NCBI RefSeq assembly: GCF_027244095.1
Contig: NC_069669.1
Location: 5,296,501 to 5,360,500 of the forward strand
Direction of reading: 5' to 3'
Length of the DNA: 64,000 nucleotides
From: Hemicordylus capensis
Lineage: Eukaryota; Chordata; Lepidosauria; Squamata; Cordylidae
The notes under the pieces were generated by a model that ran no database searches, was not told the DNA's origin, and saw only the letters and a list, made by a program, of their open reading frames with translations. Of this stretch, positions 41,489 to 52,755 are shown in pieces (the stretch's first letter is position 1; each line of letters begins with the position of its first letter). The position numbers and the translations under genes were made by a program.

Positions 41489-44445
41489 GGGTCCTCCAGA
41501 AGCCCTTCTAAAGAGGGGAAAGTGTCAAGCTCTGGAAAGTGACGAGGCTTTTTCCCTTTCTTTAGAAGGCAACGGGGGAGCAAGGACAGAAGAAAGAGGT
41601 GCAGAAGGAGGAAGAGGAACAAGCAGGAAGGCGCCAGCGGAGGAGACGTGAAAAGAAGCAGGAGGAGACCGGCTCTCCAGGAGCTTAGCAGAAGAAACGG
41701 GCAGGCTGTGCTTCCACCGGGCGGACGGCTTCATTTCGCTCCCTCTCTCGGCCACTGATCACTCTGCGTGGGGCTGCAGCTGGCCCTGCAGCGTGGCATT
41801 CCTGGTGCTGGACTTCATGTCTTTGCACTCAGGAGCCCTGACAGGGGTGGGAGTGCGGCCTCCTCAGGCCGCCCTGAATCTCTCTGCACCGAGTCCCTTG
41901 CCATTGGGTGGGAGGTGGCTTGCTCCTGCTGGACCTGAAGTATGTGTGCTGAGCCGCCCCTGGATGGGACTGGGGGTATTGCTTTTTCGCGCCACTGCTT
42001 TCTGTATGTGCGCTGAGCTGCCCCTGGGTAGGCTGGCCTGGGGGTGTTGCTTCCTCGCGCCGAGCCTTAGAGGTATGTGCGCTGAGCCGCCCCTGGTCGG
42101 GGCTGGGGGCGTTAGCTTTCTCACGCCGAGCTTGATGCCATGTGCGCTGAGCCTGCCCCTGGCTGGGCTCAGCTTGGGGGTGTTGCTTCCTCTCGCGCCG
42201 AGCCTTCGGGTATGTGCGCTGAGCCGCCCCGGGCTGGGGCTGGGAGCGTTGCTTTGTGCTGCCAGGCCTTATGTCTCTGCACTGAGCCGCCCCAGTGAGG
42301 GCTGGGGGCGTTGCTTCCTCTCGCCACGAGCTTCACGTCTTTGCTCTGAGAAGCCCCTCATTTGGCCAGGGGGTGGCTCTCTCCAAGCCTTGCTGCCTGA
42401 CTTTGCCCTTCATGCTCCCAGTGGTGTTGAGCTGGCCACTCCGGCCTGCCCACGGAGCAAGCTCGGGACGGTAGAAGTGTGGCCTCCCGGACCTCTTCCA
42501 GCAGCAGCAGCAGCCTCTGCTGGCTGAAGGCACACGCCTGACGCTTGGTGTGCTCACGCTCCTCCTTGGCTTGGGCTCTTGCGTGAGCAGGGCTGCTCCT
42601 CAAGAAGGCCTTCTGAAGAGGGAAAAGAGTCAAGAGCTGCGAGAAGCTGATCTCTTGCCATGGGAGGCAAAGGAGAGAAAGGGCAGAAGAAAGAAGTGCC
42701 GCAGGCTGGCGAAAGAGAAGCCGCAAGGAGCAACAGGAGGAGACCTGGACGGGGAAGAAGGAGGCGGAGAAGACTGGCTCTCAAGCAGCTTCACAGAAGG
42801 AAGAAGGGGGAGATTCCGCTCCCACCAGCTGGAGGGCCTCATTGCTGCCCTTCTCTCTGCTCTGTCTCCCTGAGTAGCCACTGGTTTGGGAGGGGCGTGG
42901 ACAGAACAGGATGGACTCGGTGTCCATCCGCTCAGTGGCCCTTTCTGGAACTGGGCTGCGGCTTTCTCGTGCTGGACTTCATGTCTCTGCACTTGGGGAG
43001 CCCTACAAATAGTGAGAGGGTGGCCCTCATAGGGGCCATCCAAGGGGCAGCCCCTATTTCAGCTGAGGTGTGGCTTTCTCGTGCTGGACTTCATGTCTCT
43101 GCACTTGGGGAGCCCTACAAATAGTGAGAGGGTGGCCCTCATAGGGGCCATCCAAGGAGCAGCCCCTATTTCAGCTGAGGTGTGGCTTTCTCGTGCTGGA
43201 CTTTATGTCTTTGCACTGGGGAGCCCTACGACTGTGGGAGCGTGGCCTTCTTGGTGTCTGTATACTGGAGAAGCCCGGATTGGTCTGGGGAGTGGCCTTC
43301 TCGTGCTGGACTTTACGTCTTTGCACTGGGGAGCCCTACAAATAGTGAGAGGGTGGCCCTCATAGGGGCCGTCCAAGGGGCAGCCCCTATTTCAGCTGAG
43401 GTGTGGCTTTCTCGGGCTGGACTTTATGTCTTTGCACTGGGGAGCCCTAGGACTGTGGGAAGTGTCTGTATACTGGAGAACTCCTGATTTGTCTGGGGGC
43501 GTGTTTCTCGTGCTGGACTTCACGTCTCTGCACTGGGGAGCCCTACAAATAGTGAGAGCGTGGCCCTCGTAGGGGCCGTACACGGAGCAGCCCCCATTTC
43601 AGCTGAGGTGTGGCTTTCTCGTGCTGGACTTCACGTCTTTGCACTGCGGAGCCCTACAATTGTGGGAGCGTGGCCTCTTTTTGATTATTATTATTTTGAC
43701 ATTTCTAGCCCGCTCTTCTTCCCAGGAGCCCAAAGCGGTGTACTGCATACTTGTTTCCCCCCCGTCCCACAACAACCCTGTGAGTAGGTTAGGCTGAGAG
43801 AGAAGCGACTGGCCCAGAGTCACCCAGCTAGTAGCATGGCTGAATGGGGATTTGGACTCGAGTCTCCCCGGTCCTAGTAAACTAGGGAACCCCTGATTTG
43901 GCTGTGGTGCCGGTTTCACGTGCTGGACTTCACGTCTTTGCACTGGGGAGCCCTACAATGGTAAGAGTATGGCCATCGTAGTGGCTGTATACTGGGAAAC
44001 CCCGATTTGGCCGGAGAGCGGCTTTCTCATGCTGGACTTCACGTCCTGGCACTGGGGAGCCCCAAAAGAGGTGGGAGTATGTCCTCCTCAGACGAGCCTG
44101 AGTGTCTGTATGCTGCGTGGCTGCTCGTTTATCCGCAGGGTGCCGTTCCTCGCTGCGTGACTTCGCCCTTCATCTTGCGAGTGGTGATGAGTTGGCATCT
44201 CCCAACTGCCCCGTCCCTAGTCTTCAGCTTGGCGCGCCCTGCCCACGGAGAAAGCCAGGGACGGTGGAAGTGCGGCATCCATGACCCCTTCAAGCAGCGT
44301 GGTGTGCCGAGGAGCGGGCCCTGCTGGCTGGCTGAAGAAGGCACACGGTGAGTGGTCTCCGGTCGGGCCGGGAGACGCGGCCCGAAGCCTTGCGCTTTGA
44401 GGTCTCCTTCTCCTTGGCTTGGGCTCTTGGATGGACAGGGCTCCC
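41489..44445 (+). repeat. macrosatellite unit 2
   Basis: 2,957 bases. The extra length comes from a second copy of the ~113 bp CTGGACTTCATGTCTCTGCA repeat near 42,970-43,190. Confidence 0.93.
43678..43882 (+). mobile_element. SINE-like repeat inside unit 2
   Basis: Orthologous position to 40,721-40,925, carried along by array amplification. Confidence 0.8.
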
Positions 44446-47395
44446 GGGTCCTCCAGAAGCCCTTCTAAAGAGGGGAAAGTGTCAAGCTCTGGAAAGTGAC
44501 GAGGCTTTTTCCCTTTCTTTAGAAGGCAACGGGGGAGCAAGGACAGAAGAAAGAGGTGCAGAAGGAGGAAGAGGAACAAGCAGGAAGGCGCCAGCGGAGG
44601 AGACGTGAAAAGAAGCAGGAGGAGACCGGCTCTCCAGGAGCTTAGCAGAAGAAACGGGCAGGCTGTGCTTCCACCGGGCGGACGGCTTCATTTCGCTCCC
44701 TCTCTCGGCCACTGATCACTCTGCGTGGGGCTGCAGCTGGCCCTGCAGCGTGGCATTCCTGGTGCTGGACTTCATGTCTTTGCACTCAGGAGCCCTGACG
44801 GGGTGGGAGTGCGGCCTTCTCAGGCCGCCCTGAATCTCTCTGCACCGAGTCCCTTGCCATTGGGTGGGAGGTGGCTTGCTCCTGCTGGACCTGAAGTATG
44901 TGCGCTGAGCCGCCCCTGGATGGGACTGGGGGTATTGCTTTTTCGCGCCACTGCTTTCTGTATGTGCGCTGAGCTGCCCCTGGGTAGGCTGGCCTGGGGG
45001 TGTTGCTTCCTCGCGCCGAGCCTTAGAGGTATGTGCGCTGAGCCGCCCCTGGTCGGGGCTGGGGGCGTTAGCTTTCTCACGCCGAGCTTGATGCCATGTG
45101 CGCTGAGCCTGCCCCTGGCTGGGCTCAGCTTGGGGGTGTTGCTTCCTCTCGCGCCGAGCCTTCGGGTATGTGCGCTGAGCCGCCCCGGGCTGGGGCTGGG
45201 AGCGTTGCTTTGTGCTGCCAGGCCTTATGTCTCTGCACTGAGCCGCCCCAGTGAGGGCTGGGGGCGTTGCTTCCTCTCGCCACGAGCTTCACGTCTTTGC
45301 TCTGAGAAGCCCCTCATTTGGCCAGGGGGTGGCTCTCTCCAAGCCTTGCTGCCTGACTTTGCCCTTCATGCTCCCAGTGGTGTTGAGCTGGCCACTCCGG
45401 CCTGCCCACGGAGCAAGCTCGGGACGGTAGAAGTGTGGCCTCCCGGACCTCTTCCAGCAGCAGCAGCAGCCTCTGCTGGCTGAAGGCACACGCCTGACGC
45501 TTGGTGTGCTCACGCTCCTCCTTGGCTTGGGCTCTTGCGTGAGCAGGGCTGCTCCTCAAGAAGGCCTTCTGAAGAGGGAAAAGAGTCAAGAGCTGCGAGA
45601 AGCTGATCTCTTGCCATGGGAGGCAAAGGAGAGAAAGGGCAGAAGAAAGAAGTGCCGCAGGCTGGCGAAAGAGAAGCCGCAAGGAGCAACAGGAGGAGAC
45701 CTGGACGGGGAAGAAGGAGGCGGAGAAGACTGGCTCTCAAGCAGCTTCACAGAAGGAAGAAGGGGGAGATTCCGCTCCCACCAGCTGGAGGACCTCATTG
45801 CTGCCCTTCTCTCTGCTCTGTCTCCCTGAGTAGCCACTGGTTTGGGAGGGGCGTGGACAGAACAGGATGGACTCGGTGTCCATCCGCTCAGTGGCCCTTT
45901 CTTGAACTGGGCTGTGGCTTTCTCGGGCTGGACTTTATGTCTTTGCACTGGGGAGCCCTACGACTGTGGGAGCGTGGCCTTCTTGGTGTCTGTATACTGG
46001 AGAAGCCCGGATTGGTCTGGGGAGTGGCCTTCTCGTGCTGGACTTTACGTCTTTGCACTGGGGAGCCCTACAAATAGTGAGAGGGTGGCCCTCATAGGGG
46101 CCATCCAAGGGGCAGCCCCTATTTCAGCTGAGGTGTGGCTTTCTCGGGCTGGACTTTATGTCTTTGCACTGGGGAGCCCTACGACTGGGAGCGTGGCCTT
46201 CTTGGTGTCTGTATACTGGAGAAGCCCGGATTGGTCTGGGGAGTGGCCTTCTCGTGCTGGACTTTACGTCTTTGCACTGGGGAGCCCTACAAATAGTGAG
46301 AGGGTGGCCCTCATAGGGGCCGTCCAAGGGGCAGCCCCTATTTCAGCTGAGGTGTGGCTTTCTCGGGCTGGACTTTATGTCTTTGCACTGGGGAGCCCTA
46401 CGACTGTGGGAAGTGTCTGTATACTGGAGAACTCCTGATTTGTCTGGGGGCGTGTTTCTCGTGCTGGACTTCACGTCTCTGCACTGGGGAGCCCTACAAA
46501 TAGTGAGAGCGTGGCCCTCGTAGGGGCCGTACACGGAGCAGCCCCCATTTCAGCTGAGGTGTGGCTTTCTCGTGCTGGACTTCACGTCTTTGCACTGCGG
46601 AGCCCTACAATTGTGGGAGCGTGGCCTCTTTTTGATTATTATTATTTTGACATTTCTAGCCCGCTCTTCTTCCCAGGAGCCCAAAGCGGTGTACTGCATA
46701 CTTGTTTCCCTCCCTCCCACAACAACCCTGTGAGTAGGTTAGGCTGAGAGAGAAGCGACTGGCCCAGAGTCACCCAGCTAGTAGCATGGCTGAATGGGGA
46801 TTTGGACTCGAGTCTCCCCGGTCCTAGTAAACTAGGGAACCCCTGATTTGGCTGTGGTGCCGGTTTCACGTGCTGGACTTCACGTCTTTGCACTGGGGAG
46901 CCCTACAATGGTAAGAGTATGGCCATCGTAGTGGCTGTATCCTGGGGACCCCCGATTTGGCCGGGGAGCGGCTTTCTCATGCTGGACTTCACGTCCTGGC
47001 CCTGGGGAGCCCCGAAAGCGGTGGGAGTATGTCCTCCCCAGACGAGCCTGAGTGTCTGTATGCTGCGTGGCTGCTCATTGATCCGGAGGGTGCCGTTCCT
47101 CGCTGCGTGACTTTGCCCTTCATCTTGCGAGTGGTGATGAGTTGGCATCTCCCAACTGCCCCGTCCCTAGTCTTCAGCTTGGCGCGCCCTGCCCACGGAG
47201 AAAGCCAGGGACGGTGGAAGTGCGGCATCAATGACCCCTTCAAGCAGCGTGGTGTGCCGAGGAGCGGGCCCTGCTGGCTGGCTGAAGAAGGCACACGGTG
47301 AGTGGTCTCCGGTCGGGCCGGGAGACGCGGCCCGAAGCCTTGCGCTTTGAGGTCTCCTTCTCCTTGGCTTGGGCTCTTGGATGGACAGGGCTCCC
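44446..47395 (+). repeat. macrosatellite unit 3
   Basis: 2,950 bases. It differs from the others by a one-base loss near 44,800, which shifts the 244-codon frame seen in units 1, 2 and 4, and by a different order of the ~110 bp repeats after 45,910. Confidence 0.93.
46629..46833 (+). mobile_element. SINE-like repeat inside unit 3
   Basis: Orthologous position to 40,721-40,925, with a small change near 46,711 (CCCTCCCTCCC instead of a C run). Confidence 0.8.
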
Positions 47396-49330
47396 GGGTC
47401 CTCCAGAAGCCCTTCTAAAGAGGGGAAAGTGTCAAGCTCTGGAAAGTGACGAGGCTTTTTCCCTTTCTTTAGAAGGCAACGGGGGAGCAAGGACAGAAGA
47501 AAGAGGTGCAGAAGGAGGAAGAGGAACAAGCAGGAAGGCGCCAGCGGAGGAGACGTGAAAAGAAGCAGGAGGAGACCGGCTCTCCAGGAGCTTAGCAGAA
47601 GAAACGGGCAGGCTGTGCTTCCACCGGGCGGACGGCTTCATTTCGCTCCCTCTCTCGGCCACTGATCACTCTGCGTGGGGCTGCAGCTGGCCCTGCAGCG
47701 TGGCATTCCTGGTGCTGGACTTCATGTCTTTGCACTCAGGAGCCCTGACAGGGGTGGGAGTGTGGCCTTCTCAGGCCGCCCTGAATCTCTCTGCACCGAG
47801 TCCCTTGCCATTGGGTGGGAGGTGGCTTGCTCCTGCTGGACCTGAAGTATGTGCGCTGAGCCGCCCCTGGATGGGACTGGGGGTATTGCTTTTTCGCGCC
47901 ACTGCTTTCTGTATGTGCGCTGAGCTGCCCCTGGGTAGGCTGGCCTGGGGGTGTTGCTTCCTCGCGCCGAGCCTTAGAGGTATGTGCGCTGAGCCGCCCC
48001 TGGTCGGGGCTGGGGGCGTTAGCTTTCTCACGCCGAGCTTGATGCCATGTGCGCTGAGCCTGCCCCTGGCTGGGCTCAGCTTGGGGGTGTTGCTTCCTCT
48101 CGCGCCGAGCCTTCGGGTATGTGCGCTGAGCCGCCCCGGGCTGGGGCTGGGAGCGTTGCTTTGTGCTGCCAGGCCTTATGTCTCTGCACTGAGCCGCCCC
48201 AGTGAGGGCTGGGGGCGTTGCTTCCTCTCGCCACGAGCTTCACGTCTTTGCTCTGAGAAGCCCCTCATTTGGCCAGGGGGTGGCTCTCTCCAAGCCTTGC
48301 TGCCTGACTTTGCCCTTCATGCTCCCAGTGGTGTTGAGCTGGCCACTCCGGCCTGCCCACGGAGCAAGCTCGGGACGGTAGAAGTGTGGCCTCCCGGACC
48401 TCTTCCAGCAGCAGCAGCAGCCTCTGCTGGCTGAAGGCACACGCCTGACGCTTGGTGTGCTCACGCTCCTGCTTGGCTTGGGCTCTTGAGTGAGCAGGGC
48501 TGCTCCTCAAGAAGGCCTTCTGAAGAGGGAAAAGAGTCAAGAGCTGCGAGAAGCTGATCTCTTGCCTTGGGAGGCAAAGGAGAGAAAGGGCAGAAGAAAG
48601 AAGTGCCGCAGGCTGGCGAAAGAGAAGCCGCAAGGAGCAACAGGAGGAGACCTGGACGGGGAAGAAGGAGGCGGAGAAGACTGGCTCTCAAGCAGCTTCA
48701 CAGAAGGAAGAAGGGGGAGATTCCGCTCCCACCAGCTGGAGGGCCTCATTGCTGCCCTTCTCTCTGCTCTGTCTCCCTGAGTAGCCACTGGTTTGGGAGG
48801 GGCGTGGACAGAACAGGATGGACTCGGTGTCCATCCGCTCAGTGGCCCTTTCTGGAACTGGGCTGCGGCTTTCTCGTGCTGGACTTCATGTCTCTGCACT
48901 TGGGGAGCCCCACAAATAGTGAGAGGGTGGCCCTCATAGGGGCCATCCAAGGGGCAGCCCCTATTTCAGCTGAGGTGTGGCTTTCTCGGGCTGGACTTTA
49001 TGTCTTTGCACTGGGGAGCCCTACGACTGTGGGAAGTGTCTGTATACTGGAGAACTCCTGATTTGTCTGGGGGCGTGTTTCTCGTGCTGGACTTCACGTC
49101 TCTGCACTGGGGAGCCCTACAAATAGTGAGAGGGTGGCCCTCGTAGGGGCCATCCAAGGGGCAGCCCCTATTTCAGCTGAGCTGTGGCTTTCTCGTGCTG
49201 GACTTTATGTCTTTGCACTGGGGAGCCCTACAACTGTGGGAGCATGGCCTTCTTAGTGTCTGTATACTGGAGAAGCCCGGATTTGTCTGGGGGGCGTTTT
49301 TCCCGTGCTGGACTTCACGTCTTTGCACTG
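47396..49330 (+). repeat. macrosatellite unit 4, truncated
   Basis: Follows units 1-3 to the ~110 bp repeat zone, then breaks off before the embedded SINE. Its ATG at the equivalent of 39,817 is changed to TTG. Confidence 0.9.
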
Positions 49331-50385
49331 TCTGTCTTAGTGGCCATACAGTGGGTTTCGGGTATCACTTTTTCCAATTGGATTTTACATTTTTTCTTTG
49401 TATTTTACATTTCAATGTCTGGGGGAGCTTCAATCCTGGTTATATGACTTTGCTCTTCTTTTTCTGAATGGTGATGAAGTGGTACCTCCGGCCTTGCGTG
49501 GTACGACAGTAGGGGTGCGACATTTCTGACCTCTTCAAGCCGCGTGGTATGCTGAGCACACTCTGCTGGCTGAAAGCACACGGTGAGTGGACTGATCAGA
49601 CAAGGAGATGTGTCGTGAAACCTCAAGCTTTGTGGTCTCATTCCCTTTGGCTTGGGCTCTTGCATGAACATAGATTGTCCTCAACATGCCCTTCTTAAGA
49701 GAGAAAAGAGTAAAGAACAAGCTTTTGTCTTTGTTTAGAAGACAAAGGGGAGGGGGACAATAAAGTGTGGAAATCTGGGCTTAGGCACATCGGGTAGGCA
49801 GAAAAGAACACAAGTGGGTAAGGATAAGGAGGATAAAGATTCTGAACCTTTTTGGTTCTCCGTGTTTTTAAAAGAGAATAGGAGAAAGATTGAAGGAAGA
49901 ACTGCAGAACAAGGAGAAAGAACATCAGAAAGTCCCAACAGGAGCCCTGAAGACTAACTGGAGAAGTGGGAGGAGAAGACCGGATAACAAGAAGCAGGAG
50001 AGAAGAAACAGGCAGGCTCCCCTCCTCGGAGCTGACTGCCTCCTTCACGACTGAGTAGCAATTCTGTCACATAGAAATATCCCCACATTGCTGTGAGCCT
50101 GTTTCAACCCAAGATGGCGACCATCTCCAAAGGACTTCACTTTTTGGTGGCGTCTAAATATTGGCACAGCCCTGTGAAGCTGCTTGGCCTGTCAGCTGGT
50201 GGGGGTCTCAAAAGAGCGGCATGCTTGAGGGGCAGTTTTCTGGCAGTTCAGTCTTCATGCCTGACCCTGTGTCTCGGCTGCTTCCTGCTCTGAGAAATCC
50301 CCAAGGTACTTGGAGTGGGGTTTTCTTCATTCCTGGCTTGATATCTCTGCTTCAGATTGCTCAGAGCCTCCACTGAGATGTCTGG
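49331..50385 (+). repeat. decayed macrosatellite relative, right edge
   Basis: Diverged half-unit: CTCTTCAAGCCGCGTGGTAT, CACACGGTGAGTGGAC, TTGGCTTGGGCTCTTGCATG and a TTGTCTTTGTTTAG plus purine tract occur in the unit's order. Monomer traces continue to about 50,385 (GCTCTGAGAAATCCCCAAGG). Confidence 0.7.
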
Positions 50386-50387
50386 AG

Positions 50388-50840
50388 AGCCACTGGCCTT
50401 GGGTGTGTCCAGGGTTTTATCCTAGATGGCTTCTCTGCCCCCCATTATTTCTGTGTGCTGCTTCCAATATTGTTTAAATACAAACTTAAAATATGTTAGA
50501 AACTAAAACAAAAATAGCTGTTGCATAGGATAACATCTAAAAGGATAGGATCAAACCTAAAAAGAATAAACAAGTGTAGTATAATATAAGTAGGATAACA
50601 TCTAAAAGTTTAGGATAAAATCTAAAAAGGTTCAACAAGTGTAGTATAATATAAGACATACAGATCTATTAACTTAATTAGGAAGGCTAATAGGAACTAA
50701 AATGAAGCATTTTCAACGTAGATTAGATATTCTAGACCAACTAGTGTATTAAAATAATATTCAAAGCAGCATATGGGAATGGTGAGAAAAAGCACTTTGC
50801 TACTGAAAGTCTGAAAGGCCAGAACCCATCCACCAGTCCC
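50388..50840 (+). repeat. right flanking AT-rich direct repeat
   Basis: Counterpart of 37,085-37,500. It has an additional internal duplication of an AGGATAACATCTAAAAG-type block and AGTGTAGTATAATATAAG. Confidence 0.75.
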
Positions 50841-52430
50841 TCATGTAGCTCTTCCGTGGCTCCGAGTCTCTTCCTGCTAGCATCTTACAGACTATTCCCC
50901 CTTTGATGCAAAGATGATGTGCTTGGGCGATTTGATGTAGAAATAAAGATCAATATTGTCTTTGTGTAGCTTTGCTTACTGACAGGCTTATAGGATGCTG
51001 AAGAGGGTATTTCTGTCAAGCACCCAGAACTGATTCTTATTCAGTTGTTTTAACCTGTGTTTTTTTTTGTAAATGGCCCAGAGCTATGAGGTTTGGGTGG
51101 TCATAAGCAAATATGCTAAATAAAAAGCTCTCCGTATTGTCTGCTAGAATCAAAGATTGCCATAGTTTGTTGAAAGAGTTGTGGCATTCAAGAAGTACTG
51201 TTGTCCTGGGCTAGAGTTGGTGCAGCTCTTGCTGGAGAAACTGAGGCTGAGATCCTGCTTGATGAAGAACAGATGCTCATGAAATAAAGGCGAGGAGGGT
51301 CTGGCGTGAGATACTTTCTTGGAAACAGGACAATTTGAAAAATGGCACTGCTGGGATCAAATGCAGACTGTTAGGAAAGAGGCCTCTCCCCCGCCTAATG
51401 GTTAAATTGGGTTAAATGAATGATTTTGGTCAAAACAAGTTCAGTCCCAGTTTGCCCAGAGCACAAGAGGAATAGACTGGACCATATAATTACATCTCTT
51501 CCTCCACTTTTTGCTCTCTCTGCAGCCTGGACCTAAAGGCCTTTGTCTCTCCTCCACTCCTGCCCGTTAAGCGTCACTCACCCCACACACGCTATTTTTA
51601 ACATGTGGGTTGAGGGTACAAACAGCAACTGGACCAACAAGAATATAGAACAGGTATATTTATGCATGAGCAGAAACAGTTGAAACACTCAAGGTATTCC
51701 CATCCCCTGGTGGCGCAGTGGTAAAACTGCCGCCCTGTAACCAGAAGGTTACAAGTTCGATCCTGAGCAGGGGCTCAAGGTTGACTCAGCCTTCCATCCT
51801 TCCGAGGTCGGTAAAATGAGTACCCAGAATGTTGGGGGCAATATGCTGAAATCATTGTAAACCGCTTAGAGAGCTCCGGCTATAGAGCGGTATATAAATG
51901 TAAGTGCTATTGCTATTGCTATCCCACATCATGCTTTCCCCACTCTTCTGTCTCTAAAGCACCTGGCGTTGGCCACAATCACATTCGTAGTAGGGGCCAG
52001 TGGCAACCACTCCACCCAGGACAGACTGGAGAGGATTTGGGGGGGCCCGGGTGGGTGGAGGCCCTGGTATCTGGCCTCAGAGTCCAGGGTCAGAGTGCCC
52101 CTGGGTGCAATTTTGAAAGAGTGACGCGCCAAGCAGGAGGACAGGCCCTTTTCTCCTGTCATCTTTGTGGGGAATGTCTCCAGTGCTCTCTTTCCAAAGG
52201 CAATTGACCTCCCAACCACACAAGGTGCTTCTCATAGGTGCAGTAACTGTGGTCCTTCTTCAAGGCACACTCTGCCATGCTTTGAGGGTCGAGTTACACC
52301 TGCCTCGTATCACTCCATATCCCCACCAGTAAAATCTTTGTCGCTGGGGTTGCCACCTTCCAGACCTGCCCTGGAATTTCCAGGAACTGACCTCCATCTC
52401 CAGGTAACTTGAAGGCAACCCTTGAGATTG
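50841..52430. other. intergenic region between array and gene A
   Basis: 50,841-51,520 holds no feature I recognise. After that come a copy of the 3125-3593 MITE family (about 51,525-52,130), split by a tRNA SINE, and a short common reptile repeat at about 52,340-52,400 (GGAATTTCCAGGAACTGACC). Confidence 0.55.
51713..51922 (+). mobile_element. tRNA-derived SINE
   Basis: A box-like TGGCGCAGTGGTAAAACTG, B box GTTCGATCC, body GACTCAGCCTTCCATCCTTC and GGTCGGTAAAATGAGTACCC, tail GCTATTGCTATTGCTAT. A widespread squamate tRNA-SINE type. Confidence 0.8.
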
Positions 52431-52653
52431 AGAAGGAAGGCGAGCAGGGGCCGTCCCACATCGTGACTCGCCACCCCGACCCAGCAACCCCCGGGAGAGG
52501 CAGAAGCGTGGGTCGTGTCCTCCTCCAGGCCCTTTCCGCGCCGAGGCTGGCCAGGCTTGTAGGCCGACTCCCCTCCCCTCCCCTCACCCCAGCGGCAGCC
52601 CCCACCCGCAGCCCAAAGAGACGCCAGAGAGCCGCGCATCAGAGGCCAACAAG

Positions 52654-52659
52654 TTTATT
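52654..52659 (-). terminator. poly(A) signal of gene A
   Basis: AATAAA in the context GGCTGCAATAAACTTGTTGG, matched closely by gene C and, with changes, by gene B. Confidence 0.75.
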
Positions 52660-52755
52660 GCAGCCGACTGGGAGGCGCATTGCTGCGGCTGCTGCTGGTG
52701 TGCGGAGAGGGAGGGAAGGGAGGCCTCGGTGTCCGGCGCGGCGCTCTCCTTCCGC

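Larger units (their letters stand above)
38646..49330 (+). repeat. macrosatellite array, four ~2.9 kb units
   Basis: Units start at the same point (GGGTCCTCCAGAAGCCCTTC): 38,646, 41,489, 44,446 and 47,396, giving periods of 2,843, 2,957 and 2,950; the fourth is cut near 49,330. By eye the copies are nearly identical apart from scattered substitutions and a changing number of internal ~110 bp repeats. Each unit has a purine-rich block, eight or so ~60 bp GC-rich repeats, a second diverged purine-rich block, ~110 bp repeats carrying CTGGACTTCACGTCTTTGCA, an embedded SINE and a splice-donor-like GGTGAGTGG. Many long open frames exist on both strands, none recognisable; I treat them as by-products of GC-rich repeats. 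Confidence 0.95.

Noticed and set aside
39700-49600. CRISPR-like array from regularly spaced short repeats
   Set aside because: Repeats and spacers are both repetitive and GC-rich, the genome is vertebrate and there are no cas genes; this is minisatellite structure.
37085-50840. The direct repeats flanking the array as LTRs of a large retroelement
   Set aside because: No retroviral gene, primer-binding site or polypurine tract is visible, and the flanks continue into decayed relatives of the macrosatellite. An old, larger tandem unit explains them better.
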